A DNA stretch of 64,000 nt, from the NCBI GenBank assembly GCA_902625215.1, contig CACOAO010000002.1, positions 1-64,000 of the forward strand, read 5' to 3'. The stretch is from an uncultured SAR116 cluster alpha proteobacterium (GTDB lineage Bacteria; Pseudomonadota; Alphaproteobacteria; Puniceispirillales; Marisalimonadaceae). Positions 45,673 to 54,299 of this stretch are shown one piece after another. Position 1 is the first letter of the stretch. Each line of letters opens with the position of its first letter. A program made the position numbers and the translations under genes. Below the pieces are notes generated by a model. The model saw only the letters and a list, made by a program, of their open reading frames with translations. It was not told the DNA's origin and did not search any database.

Positions 45673-47325
45673 CTATTTTTTTAAAGCGTGAGGAGGCGGA
45701 GCAAAGTAACGCGGCATTTCTCCAACTGATGCTACATTAACCTCTACCAATACTGGACCGTCATAATTTACAGCATCCTTTAGAACCTTTTCTAATTCTT
45801 TTGCATAATCTATTTTCTTATATTTCATTTTGGCTACTTTTGCTAAGTCTTCAAAATTTGGTCCCATTAAATCAGCAAAATATTTTCTTCCACCATACAT
45901 GCTGTCTTGAATGTGTTTTATAACACCATAACCGTTGTCATTCATCACTAAAAAAACAACATCACAATTTGTTTCAGAAGCAGTCCACAAATCTGGAAGA
46001 TTAAGCATAAACCCACCATCCCCACACATTGCTATCGTTTTTTTCCCCTCGCTTGCAATTGCAGCTCCAATAGCCAGAGCCATTCCAGGACCAATTGCTG
46101 CACCAACAGGATAAATATTTTCTGTAGGGTCATTTATATACATCATACGATTTCCCCACATACTATTTGATATAGTAACATCTCTAACCCACTTACCATC
46201 TTTTGGAAGAATGTTTCTAATTATTTCTGGAAAATCTTTATACGCTCCTAACATATTTTTATAATCTAAATAAATTTGTCTTTTTAAATTACTAACCTCA
46301 TCTTTCCACTCATTCTCTATAGAGATTTTACCGGCTAATCTTTTAGCTAATTCAGCTAGAACCTTTTTAGCATCTCCACAATGAAATTCATTTGTTTTGT
46401 ATGTTCTATTTTTGGCACTGGGGTCTACATCAATTTGCACTATTTTTTTTGGTAACTGGAGTGACATGTCTCTAGTCTCATGACCTCTTAATCTACTCCC
46501 TACTACAAGCATTAAATCTAATGTTTTGTAAAAGTCCTCTATTAAAGGAACAGCATTAAAAGCTCCCAAACACATTTGATTTGTTTCTGAAACTACACCT
46601 CTACCTTGAGTGCTTGTTACAACTGCAAACCCCATTTTAATGAAAAGATTAATTTCTTTAGTTGCGAACTTAGCTCCATTTCCTACCCAAATAATTTTTC
46701 TTTTAGAAGATTTTATATAATTTTCTATTTTATCTAGTGATTTTGTATCACCTAATTCACCACTCATATCAGGTAAATTAAACGTATCCAGCAAAGAAGG
46801 CCTTTTAATTTTTTTTCTTTGAATGTCTATGGGTATTTCAATTGAAACTGGTCCTTTAGGAGGTGTAAGAGCTACCTTGCATGCATAGATTAATTTTTCT
46901 AATGCCTCATTTTCGTCATCTATTCTAATAGCCTCTTTGGAAATTGTATTAAGCATACCTAGTTGATTAGGAACATCATGGACTGTGCCCTGATTTTTAT
47001 CTAAATTTTCTGTTGCAGTTTGACCTGTAAAGTGCAACACAGATGAACCTGCAAAGCGAGATTCTACGATTGCACCTGCAACATTTGCTGCACCAGGTCC
47101 CGTGCTTGTAAACACGACGCCAAGTCCATTACTAGCCCTAGCATAACCGTCAGCCATATGACCAGCTCCCATTTCACCTCGTGCAGGGATCATTCTAATA
47201 TGATTTCTTCTACCAATTGCATCTAGCATTGGAATATTATGAACTGAGACAACACCGAAAACATCCTTAATATCTATTTGGTGTAGAAACTCAGAAACCA
47301 GATCTCCTACATTGTAGTCTTTCAT
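45673..47325 (-). CDS. ThDP-dependent enzyme of the acetolactate synthase/benzoylformate decarboxylase superfamily
   Basis: Three domains as in AHAS/decarboxylases, about 550 aa. The N-terminal pyrimidine domain has RGEMGAGHMADGYARAS with the activating Glu near residue 47. A middle domain holds IIWVGNGAKFA. The C-terminal pyrophosphate domain has the ThDP motif GDGGFMLNLPDLWTASETNCDVVFLVMNDNGYG. The ATG at 47325 is chosen because GGGGGA stands just before it; the track's TTG at 47355 has none. It lacks the segments I expect in sulfoacetaldehyde acetyltransferase. A 2-oxoacid, perhaps a sulfur-containing one, is the likely substrate given the TauE-like neighbour and the divergent rhodanese. 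Confidence 0.8.
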   Translation of the reverse strand: MKDYNVGDLVSEFLHQIDIKDVFGVVSVHNIPMLDAIGRRNHIRMIPARGEMGAGHMADGYARASNGLGVVFTSTGPGAANVAGAIVESRFAGSSVLHFTGQTATENLDKNQGTVHDVPNQLGMLNTISKEAIRIDDENEALEKLIYACKVALTPPKGPVSIEIPIDIQRKKIKRPSLLDTFNLPDMSGELGDTKSLDKIENYIKSSKRKIIWVGNGAKFATKEINLFIKMGFAVVTSTQGRGVVSETNQMCLGAFNAVPLIEDFYKTLDLMLVVGSRLRGHETRDMSLQLPKKIVQIDVDPSAKNRTYKTNEFHCGDAKKVLAELAKRLAGKISIENEWKDEVSNLKRQIYLDYKNMLGAYKDFPEIIRNILPKDGKWVRDVTISNSMWGNRMMYINDPTENIYPVGAAIGPGMALAIGAAIASEGKKTIAMCGDGGFMLNLPDLWTASETNCDVVFLVMNDNGYGVIKHIQDSMYGGRKYFADLMGPNFEDLAKVAKMKYKKIDYAKELEKVLKDAVNYDGPVLVEVNVASVGEMPRYFAPPPHALKK

Positions 47326-47411
47326 TAAATCCCCCATTTTGACTAACCTTATCAAAAAACATATATTAATTTTTTTAATTATTAAATTTAAATAAATGAT
47401 TCTATTTTAAG

Positions 47412-48968
47412 ATGAAAAGTTTAGTAGAAGCAAAAACAGTAAAAAGTTGGATTTCTGATGATAAAGAGCTTGCATTCATTGATGTAAGAGAGACGTCTCA
47501 ACATAGCGCTGGTCACCCTTTTTTTTCTATTTCAATTCCATATAGTGAGTTTGAAATAAATGTTGAAAAGCTAATACCTAACAAAAAAGTACGCATAGTT
47601 TTATTTGATAATAACAACGGTGTATCAGAAATAATTTACAAACAGGCAAAAAATTTAAAATATATAAATATTTATATTTTAAAGGACGGAGTTGAAGGAT
47701 GGATAAAGTCTAATTTTCGTTTATTTGAAGGAATTAATGTACCTAGTAAAAGTTTTGGTGAATTAATTGAAGAAAAATTTAATACGCCATCTATAACAGC
47801 ATATCAGTTATCAAAAAAACAAAAAGAAAAGAAAGATATTATTATATTAGATGGCAGACCATTCGACGAATATAATAAGATGAGTATACCAGGAAGTGTT
47901 TGTTGCCCAAACGCTGAAATACCTTACAGAATTTCTGAATTAATAAAAAGTTCAGATACTGAAATTATAATTAATTGCGCTGGTAGAACAAGATCAATTA
48001 TAGGCACTCAAGCACTGATAAATTTTGGTATAAAAAATAAAGTTTATGCGCTAGAAAATGGAACACAAGGATGGTTTTTAAATAATTTTAAGTTAGATTA
48101 TGGAAAAACAAAATTTTTGGATAAAACACCTAATAATGAAAAAATTAATGAACTTCGAAATAAGGTTATAAATTTATTAGAAAATAATGTTAAGATCATT
48201 GACTTTAACCAAGCTCAGAAACTCATTGATAATAAGAATTTTTCTACATATATTTTTGATGTCAGAACAAACTCAGTTAAACAAAATGAATTAGCTAAAT
48301 TAAGAAACGTACCTGGTGGTCAATTAATTCAAGCTACTGACAAATATATAGGTGTATTAAAATCACATATAATTTTATTTGATGATGGTGATCTAGTAAG
48401 AGCAGGTATGACAGCATTATGGTTAAAAAAAATGAACTATCATTGTTATGTTGTTAATGAAAGCCCTGAAAGAAGCAAAAATTTAAATCTCAGACATGAA
48501 GTAAATTTTAAAACTAAACCTATAAACTTAATTAAATTAGATGATTTAAAAAATTTAGAAAATCTACATATCTTTGACGTTAGAAACAGCGTTGATTATT
48601 GCAATAAAAGAATAAAAGGTTCAATTTGGACTAATAGATTAATAATTAAAAAAAATTTGAAGCAATATATAAAATCTATCATTCTAATTGCTGATGATTT
48701 ACCTAAAGCAAGTCTAATTGTGAGTGATATAAAAGAAAAAAATCATAAGTCTGTTGTTCAAGTTTGTCATTGGAATGAAACAGACGTTGAACATTATTTT
48801 GATTATATCGATTCAAGGAAAGTTGAGTTGGATGAAAAATTCATTGATTTTAATTTTCATACACACCTTCGCCATCATGGAAACAAAGAACACGCCAAAA
48901 ATTACTTAAAATGGGAGACGAATTTAATAAAAGAGATGGATGAAGAAGAAAGAGATTTTTTTAGGTAA
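47412..48968 (+). CDS. Four-domain rhodanese-type sulfurtransferase
   Basis: A 518-aa protein made of four rhodanese domains, at about residues 3-105, 125-228, 262-362 and 372-470. The repeat is visible in the strand before the acidic tail: FIDVRE, ILDGRPFDEY, IFDVRT, IFDVRN. Only the second domain has an active-site cysteine loop, NCAGRTRS (Cys189). The equivalent loops in domains 1, 3 and 4 read LFDNN, LFDDG and IADDL, with Asp in place of Cys. A His-rich tail follows (FHTHLRHHG). It probably moves sulfane sulfur to or from a thiol. Divergent from the ThDP-enzyme gene and overlapping the convergent cupin gene by 8 bp. Confidence 0.88.
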   Translation: MKSLVEAKTVKSWISDDKELAFIDVRETSQHSAGHPFFSISIPYSEFEINVEKLIPNKKVRIVLFDNNNGVSEIIYKQAKNLKYINIYILKDGVEGWIKSNFRLFEGINVPSKSFGELIEEKFNTPSITAYQLSKKQKEKKDIIILDGRPFDEYNKMSIPGSVCCPNAEIPYRISELIKSSDTEIIINCAGRTRSIIGTQALINFGIKNKVYALENGTQGWFLNNFKLDYGKTKFLDKTPNNEKINELRNKVINLLENNVKIIDFNQAQKLIDNKNFSTYIFDVRTNSVKQNELAKLRNVPGGQLIQATDKYIGVLKSHIILFDDGDLVRAGMTALWLKKMNYHCYVVNESPERSKNLNLRHEVNFKTKPINLIKLDDLKNLENLHIFDVRNSVDYCNKRIKGSIWTNRLIIKKNLKQYIKSIILIADDLPKASLIVSDIKEKNHKSVVQVCHWNETDVEHYFDYIDSRKVELDEKFIDFNFHTHLRHHGNKEHAKNYLKWETNLIKEMDEEERDFFR

Positions 48969-49473
48969 TGACTTTAATTTTAGATCTTTTTATATTATCC
49001 AAGTTAGCGCCCTCAATCCTTAATAATCTTACGGGATGCTTTCTAACTGGTGAATGAACATGTCCAACATCGTAAAATTTTACATCACCAGCTTTCATAG
49101 TATATGTTTTTTTTGGCCTAACATTTACAAAATCATCTAAAAAATTTTTTTCAACAATTTCCCAATCAGTCATTTCTGTTTCACCAGAAGCTTGTCCATA
49201 AATTGCCCAGCTTGATCCATGGTCATGAGGGTCACCTATTGCTTCATTGTCATGAACATGACCACAAACACAAAAACCTGTATCTTTATCTTCATAAAGT
49301 ACTTGCCTAGGTAATTCACCATTAGCTCTATCAGGAAGATTATCAGTTATAAAATTTTGATCCATAAGAGCTTTTTCGACAAAATAACAAATTTTATCTG
49401 AACCATATGGCATTTTTTCATTATTAATAATTTCTTTAATATCTTGAACTAAATCTTCTAAAGTGTAAGGCAA
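48961..49473 (-). CDS. Cysteine-dioxygenase-like cupin
   Basis: A cupin of about 170 aa resembling thiol dioxygenases of the cysteine/3-mercaptopropionate type. The iron-ligand His-x-His is in GDPHDHGSSW, followed by GETEMTDW with an acidic residue and a third His in DVGHVHSPV. The ORF track begins at TTG 49485, but GGAGG overlaps that codon and is spaced 5 bp from a second TTG at 49473, which is the better start. Such enzymes oxidise a thiol to a sulfinate. It closes the metY-hydrolase-ligase-DapA-cupin minus-strand run. Exact thiol unknown. Confidence 0.7.
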   Translation of the reverse strand: MPYTLEDLVQDIKEIINNEKMPYGSDKICYFVEKALMDQNFITDNLPDRANGELPRQVLYEDKDTGFCVCGHVHDNEAIGDPHDHGSSWAIYGQASGETEMTDWEIVEKNFLDDFVNVRPKKTYTMKAGDVKFYDVGHVHSPVRKHPVRLLRIEGANLDNIKRSKIKVIT

Positions 49474-49511
49474 TAGTTCCTCCAATATTAGTTTACAAGT
49501 ATTTTATATTT

Positions 49512-50429
49512 TCATTTTCCCCATCTTAAAGCGATTGGATCATATTTCTTAACTAATTTGATTAATCCTGCTTTAGTTTGTTCTTCTAAAGTGGAAATTG
49601 GATGTCTACAAAAATCTGAATTAATGACACACCCTTCTTTCATAATTACCTTCGTTGCTCTAAATCCACATTGCCTATTTTCATAATTAATTATAGGTAA
49701 TATATTATTATATTTATCTTCAGATTTATCAATTTCACCGGCTAAATAATCTAAAACAACTGGTCTGATTAAGTCTGGTATCATTGCTGAACTCATATTG
49801 CCAGTTGCACCAGCTTCTAAATCAGCAAACAATGTTATTCCTTCTTCACCGTCAAATGGTCCTTCAATAAAATCACCACCTTCAACTACAAGTTTTCGTA
49901 ATTTAGAGGCTGCTTGCGCACACTCAATTTTAAAACATTTAACTGTTTCTATTTCCTTAGCCATCTTAATTAAAAGAGGCACAGGCAAATCAACCCCTGA
50001 TAATGGTGCGTCCTGCACCATAATGGTTACTCCTACCTCCCCTACTTTTGCAAATTGCTCAAATGTTTGTTGGGACGTTCCTCTCATTAGTGCGCCATGA
50101 TATGGTGGCATCATCATAAGCATTTCACCACCAAGTTCTTTTACTAATTTAGCTCGCGAAAGTGCAATATCTGTTGAGAAATGGCTTACAGTTGTGATTA
50201 CAGGAACCCTACCAGAAACGTGTTCAATACATAATCTAGTTAAAATCTCCCTTTCTTCGTCAGATAACAAAAACTGCTCAGAATAATTTGCTAAAATACA
50301 AATACCATCAACATTTTGGTCCACCATACAATCTAAAACTCTTTTCATGCCATCTAAGTCGAGCTCGCCATTATCTTTAAATGGTGTTGGAGCCACTGGC
50401 CAGCAACCTTGAAATTTATTATTTGCCAT
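49512..50429 (-). CDS. DapA-family lyase/aldolase with substituted catalytic tyrosine
   Basis: A 305-aa TIM-barrel of the dihydrodipicolinate synthase / N-acetylneuraminate lyase family: WPVAPTPFKDNGELDLDGM at the start, YHGALM, and the Schiff-base lysine in VKCFKIE (Lys167). The tyrosine that normally lies 28 residues before this lysine is Gln139 (MVQDAPLSG). True DapA is therefore unlikely, and a dehydratase or aldolase acting on a 2-keto acid is more plausible. AAGGGG is 5 bp before the ATG. It is followed after 26-38 bp by the cupin gene in the same operon. Confidence 0.78.
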   Translation of the reverse strand: MANNKFQGCWPVAPTPFKDNGELDLDGMKRVLDCMVDQNVDGICILANYSEQFLLSDEEREILTRLCIEHVSGRVPVITTVSHFSTDIALSRAKLVKELGGEMLMMMPPYHGALMRGTSQQTFEQFAKVGEVGVTIMVQDAPLSGVDLPVPLLIKMAKEIETVKCFKIECAQAASKLRKLVVEGGDFIEGPFDGEEGITLFADLEAGATGNMSSAMIPDLIRPVVLDYLAGEIDKSEDKYNNILPIINYENRQCGFRATKVIMKEGCVINSDFCRHPISTLEEQTKAGLIKLVKKYDPIALRWGK

Positions 50430-50465
50430 TTTGACCCCTTCTATTTTTGTTTTATATCATGATAA

Positions 50466-52046
50466 TTAAATATTTTTATTTTGCCAAGTATCTATAGTAA
50501 CCCCTTCTTCTCTCAGTATATTTTTTTGTATTTTACCTGTTTGTGTTTTTGGAAATTCTTTCATTACTCTTATGTATTTCGGTATGGCAAACTTAGCTAA
50601 ATTTATTTTTATTTTTTCAAGTAATTCATCAAAATCAATATTGATTTTGTTGTCAATCATCAAGGCTACCATTACTTCATCTTCCATTCCTTGACCTCCA
50701 TCAGCTGAAATTGCATATGCAGCTGCTTCTGTAATAAATGGAATTTCTAAAAATGCTTGCTCAACCTCGTATGATGAAATGTTCTCACCTCTTCTCCTTA
50801 TGCAATCCTTAATTCTATCTACAAAAACAAAGTGTCCTGACTTTTCTCTAATCCCTGCATCGCCAGTATGAAACCAGAAATTTCTCCAACTTTCGACAGT
50901 TTTCTCTGGCATTCCTAAATAACCAGACATAAAACCAAAAGGTTGTTTTGGTCTTACAACTATTTCACCAACCAAGCCGTCATTAACAGGTATGTCTTTT
51001 TCAGGATCTCTTATTTCAACCTCAAAATATTTATCATATAATTTTCCACACCTGCCATTACCTATTTCACTTTTTGAACCATATATTGGAATATTCACTT
51101 CTGTCATACCATAAAGGGGTAATACATATTTTACACCAAATCTATTTCTAAATATTTTTTCAGGTTCACTCGGCAACGGAGCTGAACCAATTACTATCAA
51201 ATTATGATCTTTATCGTATTTAGTAGGTGGTTGAGCAACAATAAACGCAGCTATTGCACCTAACATATTAGTATGTGTTACATTATACTTTCTAATATCT
51301 TTGAGCCAATTTGAAGCTGAGAATCTAGTTCTTATAACTGCTTTTGCACTGGTCATGATACAAGCTAAAAGTTGCATAAATAATCCATTGGCATGGAATA
51401 AAGGTAATGAAATATAAAATGTGTGATCATCTCGTAAGTTATAATTTTCAATTGTCCCTATAGCGAATAAAACACAATGTGCATTTGGCATCATAACCCC
51501 TTTAGAAGGCCCTGATGTTCCACTTGTAAACATAGTACAAACGTTATCACTCAACTTTCCTAAAACAACATTATCTTCATTCAAAAGATCTTTGTTTTTT
51601 AAATTTTTACAATTTAAAATTTCAACTTGTATTTTATGAAGATTAATTAAGCTTTTGACTTGATGAAAAAATTGATCCTCAACAAGAACAACTTTTGAAT
51701 TAGATGTCTTAATTTGATGTAATAAAACATTTCCTTTTATAGCAGTGTTTATAGCTACAAACATAACTCCTATAAAACTGCATGCTATCCAATATATAAT
51801 GAATTCTTTTGGGTCTTCTATTAAAACTGTTAAATTGTCACCTTCATTTAAACCCAATTCTTCTAAAATTTTAGCTTTTTCTAAAGATTTAATTTTTAGG
51901 TCATGGAAAGTCCATTTTGGTCCATCTATAAAATTAATGATTTCTCTTTTTGGATGTTTTTTACACTGATCTAAGATAATTTCAGAAATTCTCCAATGAT
52001 CAGGATTTTGAACATTATTAAATAAGAAGTGATTTTTTGTGTTCAT
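50466..52046 (-). CDS. Acyl-CoA ligase, crotonobetaine/carnitine-CoA ligase-like
   Basis: A 526-aa adenylate-forming ligase. The P-loop is MFTSGTSGPSKGVMMP near residue 172, the A8 region is YGMTEVNIPIYGS, and the hinge is FHTGDAGIREKSGHFVFVDRIKDCIRRRGENISSYEVE, with the catalytic lysine in TQTGKIQK near the C-terminus. RGENIS and the overall look are closest to CaiC-type ligases, which activate small polar acids. It lies between the alpha/beta hydrolase and DapA-like genes in one operon, so it may supply CoA thioesters for the same unknown pathway. Confidence 0.82.
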   Translation of the reverse strand: MNTKNHFLFNNVQNPDHWRISEIILDQCKKHPKREIINFIDGPKWTFHDLKIKSLEKAKILEELGLNEGDNLTVLIEDPKEFIIYWIACSFIGVMFVAINTAIKGNVLLHQIKTSNSKVVLVEDQFFHQVKSLINLHKIQVEILNCKNLKNKDLLNEDNVVLGKLSDNVCTMFTSGTSGPSKGVMMPNAHCVLFAIGTIENYNLRDDHTFYISLPLFHANGLFMQLLACIMTSAKAVIRTRFSASNWLKDIRKYNVTHTNMLGAIAAFIVAQPPTKYDKDHNLIVIGSAPLPSEPEKIFRNRFGVKYVLPLYGMTEVNIPIYGSKSEIGNGRCGKLYDKYFEVEIRDPEKDIPVNDGLVGEIVVRPKQPFGFMSGYLGMPEKTVESWRNFWFHTGDAGIREKSGHFVFVDRIKDCIRRRGENISSYEVEQAFLEIPFITEAAAYAISADGGQGMEDEVMVALMIDNKINIDFDELLEKIKINLAKFAIPKYIRVMKEFPKTQTGKIQKNILREEGVTIDTWQNKNI

Positions 52047-52073
52047 TAAATTTATAAAATCCTGCTTTGAAAA

Positions 52074-52871
52074 TTATTCTAGCTTTAAAAGAAAAGAATT
52101 TATTATTGAGTTTAATTCCATCGGCCTTTCAGACGGAAGAAAGTGACCACAATCAAGAACGTGAGTTTCACAATTTTTAATAAGTTCCACGAATTTTAGA
52201 CCTGATTTTAATGGTGTCATTTGATCATTTTTTGCCAAAACAGCTAATGTTGGAACTTTTATTTTTTTTGCTGCATTTATCCCATCTAAATAATCATTAC
52301 AAGAGTTTAAATCATATTTTAAAGCTGTTGGCTTGTTCATGCACATTATGTTATTACCTTCTCCATAATGTGAATGTCCTGGCCATTTATTAATTGACAT
52401 ATCACCATCAATGCCATGTCCCCAAGTTACCATCATTTCTGAGGCTTTTTGTGGATTTTCCTCTGAAAGATCTAATAGGAATTGGTTAACTGGAATTATA
52501 TTTGATCCCGCAACAAATATTATTGATTTCAGAAAACTTTTGAAAATCCTATTCAATTCTAAGGCTACTAAACATCCTTGAGAATGTCCGATAATAACCA
52601 CATCTTTCAAATTTAGTTTAACTAATAAGTCATTTATCCATTCAGCATTTTCTTTTATTGACTTGCAGGGATTACCATCAGAAAATCCATGGGCTGGCAT
52701 ATCAGGGACAATTACAGAATAGCCTTTATAAGCAAAAAAACGAGCCTGTTGAATGAAGCTCAAATGATTTTGACCAGACCCGTGTAAAAAACATAAAGTC
52801 CTTTTAGTATTATCTAAACTTTTACCACCTGTACCTATATAGGTATCAGCATCTTTAAAACTAATGATCAT
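52074..52871 (-). CDS. Alpha/beta hydrolase
   Basis: A 265-aa alpha/beta-hydrolase. The oxyanion motif is CFLHGSGQNHLSF near residue 28, the nucleophile elbow is IGHSQGCLVAL with Ser near 98, the acid is LAKNDQMTPLKSG, and the catalytic His is in LDCGHFLPSERP near the C-terminus. No signal peptide, so cytoplasmic. Esterase, thioesterase or C-C hydrolase activity cannot be told apart by eye. It is 8 bp after metY and 27 bp before the ligase gene, suggesting one transcript. Confidence 0.83.
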   Translation of the reverse strand: MIISFKDADTYIGTGGKSLDNTKRTLCFLHGSGQNHLSFIQQARFFAYKGYSVIVPDMPAHGFSDGNPCKSIKENAEWINDLLVKLNLKDVVIIGHSQGCLVALELNRIFKSFLKSIIFVAGSNIIPVNQFLLDLSEENPQKASEMMVTWGHGIDGDMSINKWPGHSHYGEGNNIMCMNKPTALKYDLNSCNDYLDGINAAKKIKVPTLAVLAKNDQMTPLKSGLKFVELIKNCETHVLDCGHFLPSERPMELNSIINSFLLKLE

Positions 52872-52878
52872 TATATAC

Positions 52879-54174
52879 CTACTTATTAAGTTTTTTTACA
52901 GCTTTGAAACCTCTTTCAAAGTCTTTTGTGATGTCATTAATATCTTCTAATCCAACCGACAGTCTTATCATATCATCAGTTAATCCACCCTCTTTCATAG
53001 CCTCTGAACTTAAATGAGAGTGAGTTGTACTCCCTGGATGAATAAGTAGTGTTTTAGCGTCACCAACATTTGCTAAATGTGAAGCTAATTGAACAGATTC
53101 AATGAATGCTTTACCTGCTTCACGTCCACCTTTAATACCAAAAGCAACGATTGACCCTGACCCTTTAGGTAAGATTCTTTTTGCTACTTGATGGTCAGGA
53201 TGTGTTTCTAAATCTGGATGTTTTACCCATTCTACCATTTCATGATTTACTAAAAAATCTAATATAGAGTGAGTGTTTTCAATATGTTTTTTCATCCTCA
53301 AAGGTAATGTTTCAATTCCTTGCATCAAATGAAATGCATTAGTTGGGGATAAGGAAGGTCCAAAATTATACATACCTTCTGCTCTTATTTTTGCTATTAA
53401 AGCAGATGGACCAAATTCTTCCCAAAAACTTATGCCACCTAAAGCAAAATGTCGTCCTGAAATAGTGGGAAATTTATCTTTATCTCCCCAATCAAAGTTA
53501 CCACCATTTACAATAGCGCCCCCTATCGCAATACCATGACCACCTAACCACTTAGTAAGTGAATGAACAATAATATTAGCCCCATGTTTAAAAGGCTGCA
53601 TTAAATATGGAGTATTAAAAGTCGCATCTAGTACTAATGGGATATTTTTTGAATTACATATTTTAGCAATTTCAGGAACATCCATTATATCTAAGCCTGG
53701 ATTCCCGATAACTTCTCCAAATACTAATTTAGTGTTTGGTTTTATAGCTCTCTCAATTGCATCTGGATCATTGGGATTAACAAAATCGGTCTTAACACCA
53801 AAACGAGGCATAGTATGCTGAAGTAAATTAATATTTGCTCCATACATTTTACTTGAAGCTACAATATGGTCCCCATTACTACAAATTGCAGAAACCACTA
53901 GATGCATTGCAGCCATTCCACTTGAACACGCAAGAGCACTTGCTCCACCCTCAAGAGCTGCTAACCTCTGCTCGAGTGCGGCAACTGTAGGATTTGATAT
54001 TCTAGTATATAAATGTCCACCAACTTCCATATTATACAAAGAAGCTGCTTCTTCTGTACTATTGAATACGTAGGATGTTGTCTGATAAATAGGAACGGCA
54101 CGAGAGCCAGTTTCTTTGTCAGGAATATGCCCAGCATGTAAAGAGAGGGTGTCGAATTTGTAATTTTCACTCAT
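52879..54174 (-). CDS. metY: O-acetylhomoserine sulfhydrylase (aminocarboxypropyltransferase)
   Basis: A 431-aa PLP enzyme of the Cys/Met metabolism family, the MetY length class. Visible are LHAGHIPDKETGSRAVPIYQTTSYVF at the start, TRISNPTVAALEQRLAALEGG, SSGMAAM, and the PLP lysine in HSLTKWLGGHG. The C-terminal TLLIHPGSTTHS and GLEDINDI are also family marks. It makes homocysteine from O-acetylhomoserine and sulfide (or methionine from methanethiol). AAGGA is 6 bp before the ATG. It heads the minus-strand run that ends in the cupin gene and may recycle sulfide or methanethiol. Confidence 0.93.
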   Translation of the reverse strand: MSENYKFDTLSLHAGHIPDKETGSRAVPIYQTTSYVFNSTEEAASLYNMEVGGHLYTRISNPTVAALEQRLAALEGGASALACSSGMAAMHLVVSAICSNGDHIVASSKMYGANINLLQHTMPRFGVKTDFVNPNDPDAIERAIKPNTKLVFGEVIGNPGLDIMDVPEIAKICNSKNIPLVLDATFNTPYLMQPFKHGANIIVHSLTKWLGGHGIAIGGAIVNGGNFDWGDKDKFPTISGRHFALGGISFWEEFGPSALIAKIRAEGMYNFGPSLSPTNAFHLMQGIETLPLRMKKHIENTHSILDFLVNHEMVEWVKHPDLETHPDHQVAKRILPKGSGSIVAFGIKGGREAGKAFIESVQLASHLANVGDAKTLLIHPGSTTHSHLSSEAMKEGGLTDDMIRLSVGLEDINDITKDFERGFKAVKKLNK

Positions 54175-54299
54175 TGAAATTCCTTAAAATAATTTTAATT
54201 ATAATAACTTATTTATTAAATCTTAAAAATATAAATTTACCTTGTTAAAAAGTACATTAGAAAACACATTTGCAGTGTCAATTAAAATAAATCTTGAAT

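Noticed and set aside
45673-47325. Sulfoacetaldehyde acetyltransferase (xsc) as identity of the ThDP enzyme
   Set aside because: The TauE neighbour invites this, but the segments around the activating Glu and the ThDP motif do not resemble Xsc, and no phosphotransacetylase gene is present.
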